Source: an uncultured Kineothrix sp.
GTDB taxonomy: Bacteria > Bacillota > Clostridia > Lachnospirales > Lachnospiraceae
Direction: 5' to 3'
Assembly (NCBI GenBank): GCA_910587275.1
Contig: CAJUMD010000001.1
Location: forward strand, 50,318-114,317
DNA: 64,000 nt
The notes under the pieces: model-generated
The model's input: the letters and a program-made list of their open reading frames with translations, nothing else
What the model was told of the DNA's origin: nothing
Databases searched by the model: none
Part shown: positions 1 through 9,130 of the stretch, piece after piece
How the letters are laid out: each line of letters begins with the position of its first letter
How positions within the stretch are numbered: position 1 is the stretch's first letter
Program-made: the position numbers and the translations under genes

Positions 1-618
1 ACCGTGCAGGGAATCGTAAATGCTTTCGGAGGAACTCTGCAAACCTTCAAAAGCGCCGCGGATGTTTTCAAGCATTTCTTCCGCTTCATGCTCCTTGGAT
101 TCCACGGTTTGGAATAAAGTCCGCGCCCTTATCACAATCATGACCGAAACAAGGACGGCAAGGGCGTATACCATCCATGCGAAAACCCATATGGAAAGGG
201 TATACATTGCCAAATATGCCTGAGGAAACAGAATCATGGCAATGACGTTCGGCACAACGGTAATGATGCTGCACATTTTAATCATGGATAAATCATAATA
301 AGGAACGGATAAAAACAATACGAGGAAATATGCTTCCACCATGGCGCCAAAACAGCCGGGGGTACCTAATACGATGACAATTGCCCCGCAAAACGGTAAA
401 ATGGAAATATATATGTACTTGGCGTATTTTCCGAGGACTTTTTCCAATGCCTTGGTAATCAGGCAGACAACTACCATGATTAGCGCGATACTGTCTTTTG
501 CCTGGCCGCCGTTAAAAAGCAGTACATAAACAAATGCGACAATCGGTATTATGGATAAAAAAATGAACATAATTAAATTCATTCGTTTTTCTTCGTTTTT
601 TAAAATCTCAAGGTTCAT
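1..618 (-). CDS. Methyl-accepting chemotaxis-type membrane protein, N-terminal part
   Basis: The reading frame on the minus strand starts at an ATG whose first base is 618, preceded by a GGAGA ribosome site, and runs open off the left edge, so only about 206 residues are visible. It begins MNLEILKNEEKRMN and contains roughly six hydrophobic segments (about residues 15-175) with little periplasmic sequence between them. A polar, coiled-coil-like stretch follows (LFQTVESKEHEAEEMLENI). This layout, a bundle of membrane helices followed by a signalling coiled coil, fits chemoreceptor-like proteins without a large outside ligand domain. The methyl-accepting domain itself is beyond the window, so the family call is inference. 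It resembles in layout the decayed chemoreceptor at 43451-44611, whose signalling domain is visible. Confidence 0.55.
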   Translation of the reverse strand, partial: MNLEILKNEEKRMNLIMFIFLSIIPIVAFVYVLLFNGGQAKDSIALIMVVVCLITKALEKVLGKYAKYIYISILPFCGAIVIVLGTPGCFGAMVEAYFLVLFLSVPYYDLSMIKMCSIITVVPNVIAMILFPQAYLAMYTLSIWVFAWMVYALAVLVSVMIVIRARTLFQTVESKEHEAEEMLENIRGAFEGLQSSSESIYDSLHG

Positions 619-843
619 AATTCATTTCTCCTTCTGCTATTTGTTTCCGCAGGCAGCGATTCGCAAAAATGTGCCTGCAAAGCACGTTTGGCGTTTTTCG
701 TGTCTGGCTTATGCGATGCATATTTCGATATCATTGAAATAGTTTAGAATGTTTAAAACTTCTCCCCTCCTTTGAAAAAAGTTTTTTGCTTTTTATGGTT
801 TGGGCATGTGGTTTTGCTGTGCCCAAAATCCCAATTTGGCATA

Positions 844-882
844 GTACATAAAAAATATTATATAGTAATATTTTTTATGTAC
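844..882. promoter_or_regulatory. Perfect 17-bp AT-rich inverted repeat
   Basis: Bases 844-860 and 866-882 are exact reverse complements (GTACATAAAAAATATTA and its partner) around a 5-base loop. It lies in the 700-base gap between the chemoreceptor gene and transketolase. It could be a dimeric-regulator operator or a weak bidirectional terminator. GC is too low for a typical intrinsic terminator. The rest of 619-944 holds no convincing gene. Confidence 0.5.
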
Positions 883-944
883 ACTATTGTACCATGCAGC
901 GGGAAAATAAACAATATTTTGTTCATGTTTTTCCGGGTGGATTG

Positions 945-1089
945 TAACAGTTCAGCCAGAAATGTTATGTTCGTTGGTGGGTAGGGACGTAAAAGCCAGG
1001 AGCACAACCCCCTGTCCGGTTTGTCCCTGGCTTTTACTGGTTATCAAAAAATGTAATGCCGTATCATAACATTTCGGGCCGAACTGTTG
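945..1089. repeat. Palindromic mosaic element, copy 1 (complete, short form)
   Basis: This 145-bp element is bounded by imperfect terminal inverted repeats (945-969 and 1065-1089, about 22 of 25 matching; left end TAACAGTTCAGCC). Inside is a perfect 12-bp stem GTAAAAGCCAGG/CCTGGCTTTTAC. The same right-end sequence recurs near 9251, 31428, 38117 and 44851. It encodes no protein, so it resembles a MITE or other non-autonomous element. Confidence 0.75.
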
Positions 1090-1247
1090 CGGTGGATTCC
1101 GCAGATTTTGCTTTGGTTTATCTGCCGACGGAAGGATGGGGATTAAGGAGCAAAGATGTCGTGTGTGCAATCGCGGAACGTGTTGCGCTCCGTGGAGTGA
1201 AACGGTAATGTGATCCCGAAATATTTGCAGAAAATGCACAAATGTCC

Positions 1248-1276
1248 TAGACTTGCTATTTAATGTATGATAAAAT
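1248..1276 (+). promoter_or_regulatory. Candidate promoter of the transketolase operon
   Basis: TAGACT and TAAAAT hexamers are separated by 17 bases, about 45 bases before the transketolase start. The -35 hexamer is weak, so this is a plausible sigma-A promoter only. Confidence 0.45.
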
Positions 1277-1319
1277 ATTTTAGTAAAGATTAACACGCTT
1301 TATTTTTGGAGGAGAAACC

Positions 1320-2156
1320 ATGGAGAATCTGGAATTACAAAAAAAAGCCAATGAGGTGCGAAAAGGAATTGTGACAGCGGTTCACAGTGCAAAAGCGGGA
1401 CATCCGGGCGGTTCTTTGTCTGCGGCAGATGTGTATACATATCTGTATTTTGAGGAAATGAACATTGACCCGGCGAATCCTAAGATGGAGGACAGGGACC
1501 GTTTTGTACTGTCCAAGGGGCATACGGCGCCGGGGTTATATTCCACGCTGGCAAACAGGGGATTTTTCCCGGTGGAGGATTTGACCACGCTGCGTAAGCT
1601 GGGCTCCTATTTACAGGGACATCCCGACATGAAACACATTCCGGGCGTGGATATGTCCAGCGGATCGCTGGGACAGGGCATTTCCGCAGCAGTGGGGATG
1701 GCACTTGGCGCGAAGATGAACGGAAAGGATTTCCGTGTATACACGCTGCTTGGCGACGGGGAACTGGAAGAAGGCCAGGTATGGGAGGCTTCCATGTTTG
1801 CCGGACACAGGAAACTGGATAACCTTGTGGTTATCGTGGATAACAATGGTTTGCAGATTGACGGTAAGATAGATGATGTATGTTCTCCTTATCCCATAGA
1901 TAAGAAATTTGAGGCGTTTAATTTCCATGTCATCAATGTGGATGCCCATGATTTTGACGCTTTAAGGAGCGCTTTTAAAGAAGCGCGTGAGACAAAGGGT
2001 ATGCCTACGGCAATCGTTGCCCACAGCCTGAAAGGAAAAGGCGTTTCCTTTATGGAAGGTTCGGTGGACTGGCATGGCAAGGCTCCGAACGATGAGCAGT
2101 ATGCGGTAGCAATGGCAGACTTGGAAAGGATTGGTGAAGAACTATGTCAGAAGTAA
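1320..2156 (+). CDS. Transketolase, N-terminal subunit
   Basis: Transketolase moves two-carbon units between sugar phosphates in the non-oxidative pentose phosphate pathway. In many Clostridia it is split in two genes, and this 278-residue protein is the thiamine-diphosphate-binding half. Visible are the GHPGGSLSAADVY segment near residue 28, the GDGELEEGQVWEA diphosphate/metal-binding motif near residue 145, and NNGLQIDG after it. The ATG follows a strong GGAGGAG ribosome site. Its end overlaps the next gene by 13 bases, so the two halves are translationally coupled. Ribulose-phosphate epimerase follows in the same operon. Confidence 0.95.
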   Translation: MENLELQKKANEVRKGIVTAVHSAKAGHPGGSLSAADVYTYLYFEEMNIDPANPKMEDRDRFVLSKGHTAPGLYSTLANRGFFPVEDLTTLRKLGSYLQGHPDMKHIPGVDMSSGSLGQGISAAVGMALGAKMNGKDFRVYTLLGDGELEEGQVWEASMFAGHRKLDNLVVIVDNNGLQIDGKIDDVCSPYPIDKKFEAFNFHVINVDAHDFDALRSAFKEARETKGMPTAIVAHSLKGKGVSFMEGSVDWHGKAPNDEQYAVAMADLERIGEELCQK

Positions 2157-3088
2157 AGAAGATTGCGACGAGAGAAAGTTATGGTAATGCGTTAGTGGAA
2201 CTGGGGGCAGAATATCCCAATCTGGTAGTGCTGGATGCGGATTTGGCGGCAGCGACCAAGACGGGTGTGTTTAAGAAGGCATATCCCGACAGGCATATTG
2301 ACTGCGGTATCGCGGAATGCAACATGGTGGGCATTGCGGCAGGGCTTTCTACCACGGGTCTGATTCCTTTTGTAAGTTCTTTTGCCATGTTTGCGGCAGG
2401 ACGTGCTTTTGAACAGGTACGTAACTCGGTAGGATACCCCCACCTGAACGTAAAAATCGGCGCGACCCATGCGGGTATCACGGTAGGCGAGGACGGGGCG
2501 TCCCACCAGTGCAACGAGGATATTGCGTTAATGCGGACGATTCCCGGTATGGTGGTGATGTGTCCGGCAGACGATATCGAGGCGAAAGCGGCGGTAAGGG
2601 CTGCGGTGGAGCATGAAGGTCCCGTGTTCATCCGTTTTGGCCGTGCGGCATGTCCTGTGATTAATGACAGGCCGGATTACAAATTTGAAATCGGAAAAGG
2701 AACGGTGGTCCGGGAAGGTACGGACGTTACTATCGTGGCTACCGGAATCTGCGTGGGAAGCGCTTTGGAAGCGGCGGAGAAGCTGGCGGAAGAAGGTGTG
2801 AGCGCGGAAGTGATTAACATCTGTACGATTAAACCTTTGGACGAAGAACTGATTATCGCATCGGCGAAGAAAACGGGAAAAGTGGTTACGGCAGAGGAAC
2901 ATTCCGTCATCGGCGGTTTGGGCAGCGCAGTCTGCGACGCACTTTGCAAGGCAGCTCCCGTGCCGGTATGCAAGATTGGTATGCAGGATGTATTCGGAGA
3001 GTCCGGCTCTGCGGCTGCTTTGGTGGAGAAATACGGTTTGGACGGCGCAGGGGTATATAAGACGGTGAAAGAATTCATCGGAAAGTGA
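2144..3088 (+). CDS. Transketolase, C-terminal subunit
   Basis: This 314-residue partner carries the pyrimidine-binding and C-terminal domains of transketolase. It starts inside the last codons of the N-terminal subunit gene. Visible family features are the DCGIAECNMVGIAAGL segment (catalytic Glu of the Pyr domain) near residue 57, GATHAGITVGEDGASHQ near residue 112, and a C-terminal Rossmann-like domain (VTIVATGICVGSALEAAEKL). The active enzyme is expected to be a complex of both subunits in the cytoplasm. The 1-deoxyxylulose-5-phosphate synthase family is related, but the split architecture and the epimerase neighbour favour transketolase. Confidence 0.95.
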   Translation: MSEVKKIATRESYGNALVELGAEYPNLVVLDADLAAATKTGVFKKAYPDRHIDCGIAECNMVGIAAGLSTTGLIPFVSSFAMFAAGRAFEQVRNSVGYPHLNVKIGATHAGITVGEDGASHQCNEDIALMRTIPGMVVMCPADDIEAKAAVRAAVEHEGPVFIRFGRAACPVINDRPDYKFEIGKGTVVREGTDVTIVATGICVGSALEAAEKLAEEGVSAEVINICTIKPLDEELIIASAKKTGKVVTAEEHSVIGGLGSAVCDALCKAAPVPVCKIGMQDVFGESGSAAALVEKYGLDGAGVYKTVKEFIGK

Positions 3089-3095
3089 GAATAGA

Positions 3096-3773
3096 ATGGA
3101 TATGCTGGTTTTATCACCTTCTATTTTGGCGGCGGATTTTTCCGTGCTGGGAAAGCAGATTAAAGAAGCGGAAAGTGCAGGGGCACAGTATCTTCATATC
3201 GATGTGATGGACGGCAGCTTTGTCCCGTCGATTTCCTTCGGGATGCCGGTGGTGTCTTCCATCCGCGGGCTTACGGATATGGTGTTTGACGTGCATCTGA
3301 TGATAGAGAAGCCGGAGCGGTATGTGGAGGAATTTGCCCGGATAGGGGCGGATATCATTACGTTTCATTTGGAAGCCGCCAAACAGCCGGACGAGGTAAT
3401 CGGTAAAATACACAGTTTGGGCAAAAAGGCGGGACTGTCCATCAAACCGGCAACCCCTGTGGAAGCGGTTCTCCCGTTCATCGACCGGATTGACATGCTG
3501 TTAGTCATGACGGTGGAACCCGGTTTCGGAGGACAAAGTTACATACCGGCATCCACCGGGCGCATCCGTCAGGCAAGGGCGCTCTTTGAGCAGCACGGTC
3601 TGCAGACGGATATCCAGGTGGACGGCGGCATTACGGTGGATAACGTACGTGTGGCGCTGGAAGCGGGAGCGAATGTCATTGTGGCAGGAAGCGCCGTGTT
3701 CAAAGGCGATGTCGGCGCTAACGTGCAAAATATGTTCGGGGCATTTGAAAAATTCCGGAATGCGCAGGCGTAA
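3096..3773 (+). CDS. rpe: Ribulose-phosphate 3-epimerase
   Basis: This 225-residue TIM-barrel enzyme interconverts ribulose-5-phosphate and xylulose-5-phosphate and so supplies transketolase. The family signatures are all present: LSPSILAADF at the N-terminus, HIDVMDGSFVPSISFG near residue 35, DVHLMIEKPE, MTVEPGFGGQSYI near residue 138, and a DGGI phosphate-binding loop. It starts 7 bases after the transketolase stop, and an intrinsic terminator follows at 3844, so it closes the three-gene pentose phosphate operon. Two in-frame ATGs lie close together (3096 and 3102). Confidence 0.95.
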   Translation: MDMLVLSPSILAADFSVLGKQIKEAESAGAQYLHIDVMDGSFVPSISFGMPVVSSIRGLTDMVFDVHLMIEKPERYVEEFARIGADIITFHLEAAKQPDEVIGKIHSLGKKAGLSIKPATPVEAVLPFIDRIDMLLVMTVEPGFGGQSYIPASTGRIRQARALFEQHGLQTDIQVDGGITVDNVRVALEAGANVIVAGSAVFKGDVGANVQNMFGAFEKFRNAQA

Positions 3774-3843
3774 GCCATTCCAAATCGTTTTGCGACGGGA
3801 CGGTTATGTTAAGTCCCTGCATTTCTCCGGGGTTGATTGTTAA

Positions 3844-3890
3844 AAAAATCCCTGCTTTCTCCTGTTGGGGGAGACGGCGGGGATTTTTTG
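3844..3890 (+). terminator. Intrinsic terminator after rpe
   Basis: AAAAATCCCTGC pairs with GCGGGGATTTTTT around a loop and ends in a T run. The symmetry would also allow weak termination on the other strand. Confidence 0.8.
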
Positions 3891-3973
3891 TGTTATGATA
3901 ATAGGGCGTGTTTATGTAAATGCAGATGGAAACATGCGGAAAAGGAAGTAAAAGAAGAAAGAAGGAACAAGGG

Positions 3974-4849
3974 ATGTATAAGAAATTGGGACGGAACGAT
4001 GCCTGCTGGTGTGGGAGCGGAAGAAAATACAAAGCCTGCCATGAGAGGTTTGACGAGAGGATTATTAAGTGCCAGATGGACGGGCATATCATTCCGGACA
4101 GGGATATGATAAAGACGAAGAAGCAGATTGACGGTATACGGGAAAGCGGGCTGCGCAACATTGCGGTTTTGGATTATGTGGCGGAGAATATCAGGGTTGG
4201 GATGAATACGGGGGAAATCGACCGTATGGTGTATGAGAAGACGAAGGAGCTGGGCGGGATACCGGCGCCGCTGCATTATGACGGTTATCCCAAGAGCGTA
4301 TGCACTTCCGTGAACAGTCAGGTCTGCCATGGGATACCTTCCGAGGATGTGGTTTTGCAGGAAGGGGATATTGTAAATGTGGATATTTCTACCATATATA
4401 AAGGATTTTTCTCGGATTCCTCCCGCATGTTCTGTATTGGCGAGATATCCAAAGAAGCGGCGGACCTGGTGCGTATTGCGAAGGAGTGCATGGAGAAGGG
4501 AATCGAACAGGTGAAACCGTGGCGCTTTCTCGGCGACATGGCGGACGCGGTGAACAGCCATGCCAGGGCAAACGGGTGCAGCGTGGTGCGGGATATCGGC
4601 GGACACGGCGTGGGCATCGAATTCCATGAGGATCCTTTTGTCAGTTACGTGACAAAAAAAGGGACGGAGATGTTAATGGTGCCGGGGATGGTATTTACCA
4701 TAGAGCCGATGGTGAACCAGGGGACGGACGAGATTTACGTGGATGACGGAAACGGATGGACCGCCTATACCGATGACGGAAAACTGTCGGCGCAATGGGA
4801 AGTGACGGTGGCGGTGACGGAAGACGGATGTGAAATTTTGGCATATTAA
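3974..4849 (+). CDS. map: Methionine aminopeptidase with N-terminal SEC-C zinc motif
   Basis: The enzyme removes the initiator methionine from new proteins. The chosen ATG (MYKKLGRNDACWCG) follows a GAAGGAACAAGGG ribosome site and gives 291 residues. An upstream in-frame ATG at 3920 adds a lysine-rich stretch and is less likely. Residues 5-22 form a SEC-C motif (C-W-C ... C-H), a zinc knuckle also found at the SecA C-terminus and proposed to bring the peptidase to the ribosome. The catalytic pita-bread fold follows, with the metal ligands in VDISTIYKGFFSDSS, GGHGVGIEFHEDP, FTIEPM and the final QWEVTVAVTEDG. The gene stands alone, between the pentose phosphate operon and an AAA-ATPase-like gene. 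Confidence 0.93.
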   Translation: MYKKLGRNDACWCGSGRKYKACHERFDERIIKCQMDGHIIPDRDMIKTKKQIDGIRESGLRNIAVLDYVAENIRVGMNTGEIDRMVYEKTKELGGIPAPLHYDGYPKSVCTSVNSQVCHGIPSEDVVLQEGDIVNVDISTIYKGFFSDSSRMFCIGEISKEAADLVRIAKECMEKGIEQVKPWRFLGDMADAVNSHARANGCSVVRDIGGHGVGIEFHEDPFVSYVTKKGTEMLMVPGMVFTIEPMVNQGTDEIYVDDGNGWTAYTDDGKLSAQWEVTVAVTEDGCEILAY

Positions 4850-4893
4850 CGGCGTGCGCAGGCGCCACAGGTTTTGGACGGGAGGAACGTTCT

Positions 4894-6603
4894 ATGGCAA
4901 GAACGGTGGCAATCGGAATCCAGGATTTTAGCAAAATCATCGAAAATAACTATTTTTATGTGGATAAAACGGCTTTTCTCAGGGAATGGTGGGAAAGCGG
5001 GGATGAAGTGACGATGATTACAAGACCGCGCCGGTTCGGAAAGACGTTGACGATGAGTATGACGGAGCAGTTTTTTTCCGTGGGATATGCGGACCGTGGG
5101 GATTTGTTTGAAGGGCTGGATATTTGGAAAGCGGAAAAATACCGCCGGCTGCAGGGAACATATCCGGTGATAAGCCTTTCGTTCGCCAATGTAAAGGAAA
5201 GGGATTACCGGTCGGCGAAACAGCGGATTGGGCAGCTCCTTGCCGATTTGTACGGAAGGAATTATTTCCTTTTGGAGAGTGGTCTGCTGACGGAGGCGGA
5301 TAAAAAATACTTTCTGAGCGTCGGCATGGATATGCCGGAAGTAGTGGCTACTTCCGCCCTCTATAAGCTGTCGGATTTTCTGTGCCGGTATTATAAGAAA
5401 AAAGTAATCCTGCTATTGGATGAGTATGATACGCCGATGCAGGAAGCCTATGTAAACGGTTACTGGCAGGAACTGGTGCAGTTTACCAGAAGCCTTTTTC
5501 ATTCCGGTTTTAAGACAAATCCGTGGTTGGAACGGGCGCTTATGACGGGAATTACGAGGATAAGCAAAGAGTCAGTATTTTCGGATTTAAATAATTTAAA
5601 AGTAGTAACGACAACATCGGACGAATATGCGGCAACTTTTGGATTTACGGAAGAAGAAGTATTTGCATCCATGGATGAATATGGATATGATGATAAGAAG
5701 ACGGTAAAATGCTGGTATGACGGATTTGTATTTGGCTGTCATAAGGATATCTATAATCCATGGTCGATTTTAAATTATTTAGATAAGGGGAAGGTGGCAG
5801 CATATTGGGCAAATACAAGTTCCAACAGTCTCGTGGGAAAATTAATCCGGGAGGGGAGCAAGGGGGTCAAGCAGTCTTTTGAGCGTTTGCTGAATGGGGA
5901 ACATCTATTGGCACCCATTGACGAACAGATTGTTTACAGCCAGTTGGATGGGGATGAGCAATCGATATGGAGTCTGCTGCTGGCAAGCGGCTATTTAAAA
6001 GTATTGGGGCATGGGGAATATGATTCGGAAGATATTTTACTGCCGGAATATGAATTGGCATTGACCAACTATGAAGTAAGCCTGATGTTTAAAGGCATGG
6101 TAAAGAAATGGTTTGCAGTTAGTCTTTCGGACTATAATGATTTTGTAAAAGCGATGCTGGAAGGCGATTTGGAATCCATGAATGAATACATGAACCGTGT
6201 TGCATGTGAAATGTTCAGTTTTTTTGATACCGGGAGGCGCGCATCGGAGAGGGCGGAGCCGGAACGCTTTTACCATGGGTTTGTTTTGGGACTGATGGTG
6301 GATTTGGGAGGAAGGTATGTTATTACTTCCAAACGCGAAAGCGGGTTTGGGCGTTATGATATTATGCTGGAACCGGGGGATGGGGAAAAGAATGCATATG
6401 TGATTGAGTTTAAAGTATATAATCCGAGAAAAGAGGGTACGCTGGAAGACACGGTACGCGCGGCGCTTGACCAAATAGAAGCGAAGAATTATGCAGCGGT
6501 ACTGACGGGAAAGGGGATTCCGAAGGAACGGATTTATAAATATGGGTTTGCGTTTGAAGGGAAAAAGGTTTTGATTGGGGGGCGTGGGGACGGAGTGTTT
6601 TAA
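4894..6603 (+). CDS. AAA-ATPase-like / PD-(D/E)XK nuclease-like protein
   Basis: This 569-residue protein has the layout of a family abundant in gut Clostridia and Bacteroidetes. An AAA-ATPase-like domain carries the P-loop variant RPRRFGKT near residue 45 and a LLLDEYDTPM Walker B-like motif near residue 175. A C-terminal PD-(D/E)XK-type segment has YDIMLEPGD and VIEFKVYN around residues 490-515. The biological role of the family is not established. Roles in mobile elements or defence have been suggested, but nothing nearby supports a choice. It is preceded by a good GGGAGGAAC ribosome site. Codon use looks like its neighbours, apart from some AT-rich runs after 5560. Confidence 0.8.
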   Translation: MARTVAIGIQDFSKIIENNYFYVDKTAFLREWWESGDEVTMITRPRRFGKTLTMSMTEQFFSVGYADRGDLFEGLDIWKAEKYRRLQGTYPVISLSFANVKERDYRSAKQRIGQLLADLYGRNYFLLESGLLTEADKKYFLSVGMDMPEVVATSALYKLSDFLCRYYKKKVILLLDEYDTPMQEAYVNGYWQELVQFTRSLFHSGFKTNPWLERALMTGITRISKESVFSDLNNLKVVTTTSDEYAATFGFTEEEVFASMDEYGYDDKKTVKCWYDGFVFGCHKDIYNPWSILNYLDKGKVAAYWANTSSNSLVGKLIREGSKGVKQSFERLLNGEHLLAPIDEQIVYSQLDGDEQSIWSLLLASGYLKVLGHGEYDSEDILLPEYELALTNYEVSLMFKGMVKKWFAVSLSDYNDFVKAMLEGDLESMNEYMNRVACEMFSFFDTGRRASERAEPERFYHGFVLGLMVDLGGRYVITSKRESGFGRYDIMLEPGDGEKNAYVIEFKVYNPRKEGTLEDTVRAALDQIEAKNYAAVLTGKGIPKERIYKYGFAFEGKKVLIGGRGDGVF

Positions 6604-6611
6604 AGAAATTC

Positions 6612-6639
6612 TTGACAAGCCGACGTGTTTTCAGTAATC
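6612..6639 (+). promoter_or_regulatory. Promoter of the metG T-box leader
   Basis: A consensus TTGACA at 6612-6617 is followed 16 bases later by TAATCT, with a further TATACT/TATAAT-rich stretch to 6651. The exact -10 is uncertain. The transcript would include the T-box leader. Confidence 0.55.
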
Positions 6640-6654
6640 TTATACTATAATATA

Positions 6655-6998
6655 TAAAGAAAAAGCAGTGACGGAGAGAGTAAGTATAGGAAGGTCTTAC
6701 AGAGAAGGTTCTACCGTGGGCTTGGAAAGGTGTCCGAGGGATTCCGGGACGGGATGTTTTGGGCGTTGTTCCATGTGGCGGGGCTGGGAGGAACCGGACG
6801 GGAATATACGGAATATGGCTCCTGAGCGGCGCACCGAGCCGGTGGTACCGGTTAGGCTGCGACAGGTTCCGCCTGTTATAGCGGCAGGGTATGCAGTACC
6901 CGTTGAGGTCCGGTTCCGTGAGGGTCGGATAAAGGGAAGTGGTAACACGGCTTTGAGGGTCCGTCTTCTTGAGGAAAGGAGAGACGGCTCTTTTTTTA
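6655..6998 (+). promoter_or_regulatory. T-box riboswitch of metG (tRNA-Met sensing)
   Basis: This 340-base leader precedes methionyl-tRNA synthetase. It shows the T-box hallmarks: an AGTA-containing internal-loop motif near the start (GAGAGTAAGTA), a region with ATG available as specifier codon (GGAATATGGC, about 6811-6820), and the T-box bulge GTGGTAACACGG at 6942. A terminator stem follows (GGGTCCGTCTTC with GAGACGGCTC) and ends in seven Ts at 6991-6997. TGGT in the bulge would pair with ACCA, the end expected of a tRNA with discriminator A. Uncharged tRNA-Met would favour the antiterminator and switch metG on. Recognised by motifs and context; the fold was not computed. Confidence 0.85.
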
Positions 6999-7085
6999 TG
7001 CGCACGGGTACCCAAGTGAATTTTGTCGGCAGAAACAGGCGGATGCCCGACGCGGGGCAGGAGAAAAGATTTCCCCTGCCCGGAA
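6998..7085. repeat. Terminator-adjacent palindromic repeat, metG leader copy
   Basis: Directly after the T-box terminator comes TGCGCACGGGTACCC, then inverted segments ending GGGGCAGGAGAAAAGATTTC/CCCTGCC. The arrangement matches the repeats after other terminators at 16742, 35303 and 46722. It lies between the terminator and the metG start, so it would be in the read-through mRNA. Confidence 0.5.
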
Positions 7086-7136
7086 GAAGAATACTGCTGC
7101 GGACTTGTGTAAAAAATAGGAATTAGGAGGAAGAAC

Positions 7137-9128
7137 ATGGGAAAAGGAAAATATTACATTACGACGGCGATTGCCTATACATCGGGGAAACCCCATATCG
7201 GCAACAGTTATGAAATCGTATTGGCGGACAGTATCGCCAGGTTTAAAAGGAAAGACGGGTACGAGGTTTTTTTCCAGACCGGAACCGATGAACACGGACA
7301 GAAAATTGAGCTGAAGGCGCAGGAAGCGGGTATTACGCCGAAGGAATTTGTGGATAACGTGCAGGGGACGATACGGAAATTGTGGGATTTGATGGATACG
7401 TCTTATGATAATTTTGTCCGCACTACCGATAAACCCCACGAGAAGCAGGTGCAGAAAATATTTAAAAGGCTGTATGAGCAGGGGGATATTTATAAGGGGG
7501 CATATGAAGGGATGTATTGCACTCCTTGCGAGTCCTTTTGGACGGAATCCCAGTTGGTGGACGGAAAATGCCCGGACTGCGGGCGGGAAGTAAAACCGGC
7601 GAAGGAGGAAGCGTATTTCTTTAAGATGAGCAAATATGCGGATAAGCTGATTGCGCATATTAACAGCCACCCGGAATTTATCCAGCCGATGTCCCGTAAG
7701 AATGAGATGATGAACAATTTTCTTCTGCCGGGACTGCAGGATTTGTGTGTGTCGAGGACTTCTTTTACGTGGGGGGTTCCGGTGGATTTTGATGAGAAGC
7801 ATGTGGTTTACGTGTGGCTGGATGCACTGACCAATTACATTACCGGTATCGGTTACGACTGTGACGGTAATAACGATGAACGGTACGGGAAGCTGTGGCC
7901 GGCAGACCTGCACCTGATTGGGAAGGATATTATCCGTTTCCATACGATTTACTGGCCGATTTTCCTCATGGCATTGGGCGAGCCGCTGCCGAAACAGATT
8001 TTCGGGCATCCGTGGCTGTTACAGGGCGACGGAAAGATGAGCAAATCCAGGGGAAATGTGCTGTATGCCGACGATTTGGTGGATTTCTTCGGTGTGGATG
8101 CGGTGCGGTATTTTGTGCTGCACGAGATGCCGTTTGAAAATGACGGCGTGATTTCCTGGGAACTGATGGTGGAACGGTTAAATTCAGACCTTGCCAATAC
8201 GCTGGGCAATCTTGTGAACCGGACGATTTCCATGAGTAATAAGTATTTCGGCGGGGTAGTTTCCGGGCAAGGAGCGGCGGAAGCGGTAGACGAGGATTTG
8301 AAGGCAGTGGTGACGGGTACCTATGATAAAGTATGCGCGAAGATGGAAGGGCTGCGGGTGGCGGATGCCATGACGGAGATTTTCACCCTGTTTAAGCGCT
8401 GCAATAAATATATTGACGAAACCGAACCATGGGTACTGGCAAAGGACGAAACGAAGAAAGACCGGCTGGCAACCGTGCTGTATAACCTGGTGGAAAGCAT
8501 TATCATAGGAGCATCGCTGTTAGAGCCGTATATGCCGTCCACGGCAGGGAAAATCGCGGGACAGTTAAACACGTCCCTGCGGGATTTCGATTCGTTAAGG
8601 GAATTTGGAAAGTATCCTGACGGGAATAAGGTGACGGAAAAACCGGAAATCCTTTTTGCGCGTTTGGATGTGAAGGAAGTGTTGGAAAAAGCAGAAGCCC
8701 TTTTTGCGGCAAAGGCGGAAGCGAACGGGGAAAACGCCGGAAACCCGGAAGCGGAAGGAGATGGGGAAAAAACAGGGGATGTCATTGATATCGAGGCCAA
8801 GCCGGAAATCAGTTATGACGAATTTGCCAAAATGCAGTTCCAGGTAGGGGAAATCATTGCCTGCGAGGAAGTGCCGAAATCCAAGAAACTGCTCTGCTCC
8901 AAGGTGCGGGTGGGCAGTCAGGTGAAGCAGATTGTATCGGGTATTAAGCAATACTATACTGCGGAAGAAATGGTAGGAAAGAAAGTGATGGTGCTCGTAA
9001 ACCTGAAACCTGCCAAGCTGGCAGGGATATGGTCGGAAGGAATGCTCCTTTGCGCGGAGGATGCGGAAGGAAATCTTGCTTTGGTGGCACCGGAGAAGTC
9101 CATGCCTGCGGGGGCTGAAATATGCTGA
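7137..9128 (+). CDS. metG: Methionyl-tRNA synthetase
   Basis: The enzyme charges tRNA-Met. This is the long 663-residue form. The N-terminal catalytic domain has YTSGKPHIGNS (the HIGH motif) near residue 15, CTPCESFWTESQLVDGKCPDCG zinc-binding cysteines near residue 125, and KMSKSRGN (KMSKS) near residue 298. An anticodon-binding helical domain follows. After an Ala/Glu-rich linker, residues about 560-663 form a tRNA-binding EMAP-like OB domain (FQVGEIIACEEVPKSKKLL) used for dimerisation. An AGGAGGAAG ribosome site precedes the ATG. Expression is controlled by the upstream T-box. Confidence 0.97.
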   Translation: MGKGKYYITTAIAYTSGKPHIGNSYEIVLADSIARFKRKDGYEVFFQTGTDEHGQKIELKAQEAGITPKEFVDNVQGTIRKLWDLMDTSYDNFVRTTDKPHEKQVQKIFKRLYEQGDIYKGAYEGMYCTPCESFWTESQLVDGKCPDCGREVKPAKEEAYFFKMSKYADKLIAHINSHPEFIQPMSRKNEMMNNFLLPGLQDLCVSRTSFTWGVPVDFDEKHVVYVWLDALTNYITGIGYDCDGNNDERYGKLWPADLHLIGKDIIRFHTIYWPIFLMALGEPLPKQIFGHPWLLQGDGKMSKSRGNVLYADDLVDFFGVDAVRYFVLHEMPFENDGVISWELMVERLNSDLANTLGNLVNRTISMSNKYFGGVVSGQGAAEAVDEDLKAVVTGTYDKVCAKMEGLRVADAMTEIFTLFKRCNKYIDETEPWVLAKDETKKDRLATVLYNLVESIIIGASLLEPYMPSTAGKIAGQLNTSLRDFDSLREFGKYPDGNKVTEKPEILFARLDVKEVLEKAEALFAAKAEANGENAGNPEAEGDGEKTGDVIDIEAKPEISYDEFAKMQFQVGEIIACEEVPKSKKLLCSKVRVGSQVKQIVSGIKQYYTAEEMVGKKVMVLVNLKPAKLAGIWSEGMLLCAEDAEGNLALVAPEKSMPAGAEIC

Positions 9129-9130
9129 TG

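Noticed and set aside
952..1296. 114-codon minus frame upstream of transketolase
   Set aside because: It covers the palindromic element and the promoter region, and no homology or ribosome site is apparent.
6668..7126. 152-codon plus-strand frame before metG
   Set aside because: It runs through the T-box leader and its terminator; the conserved RNA motifs explain the sequence.
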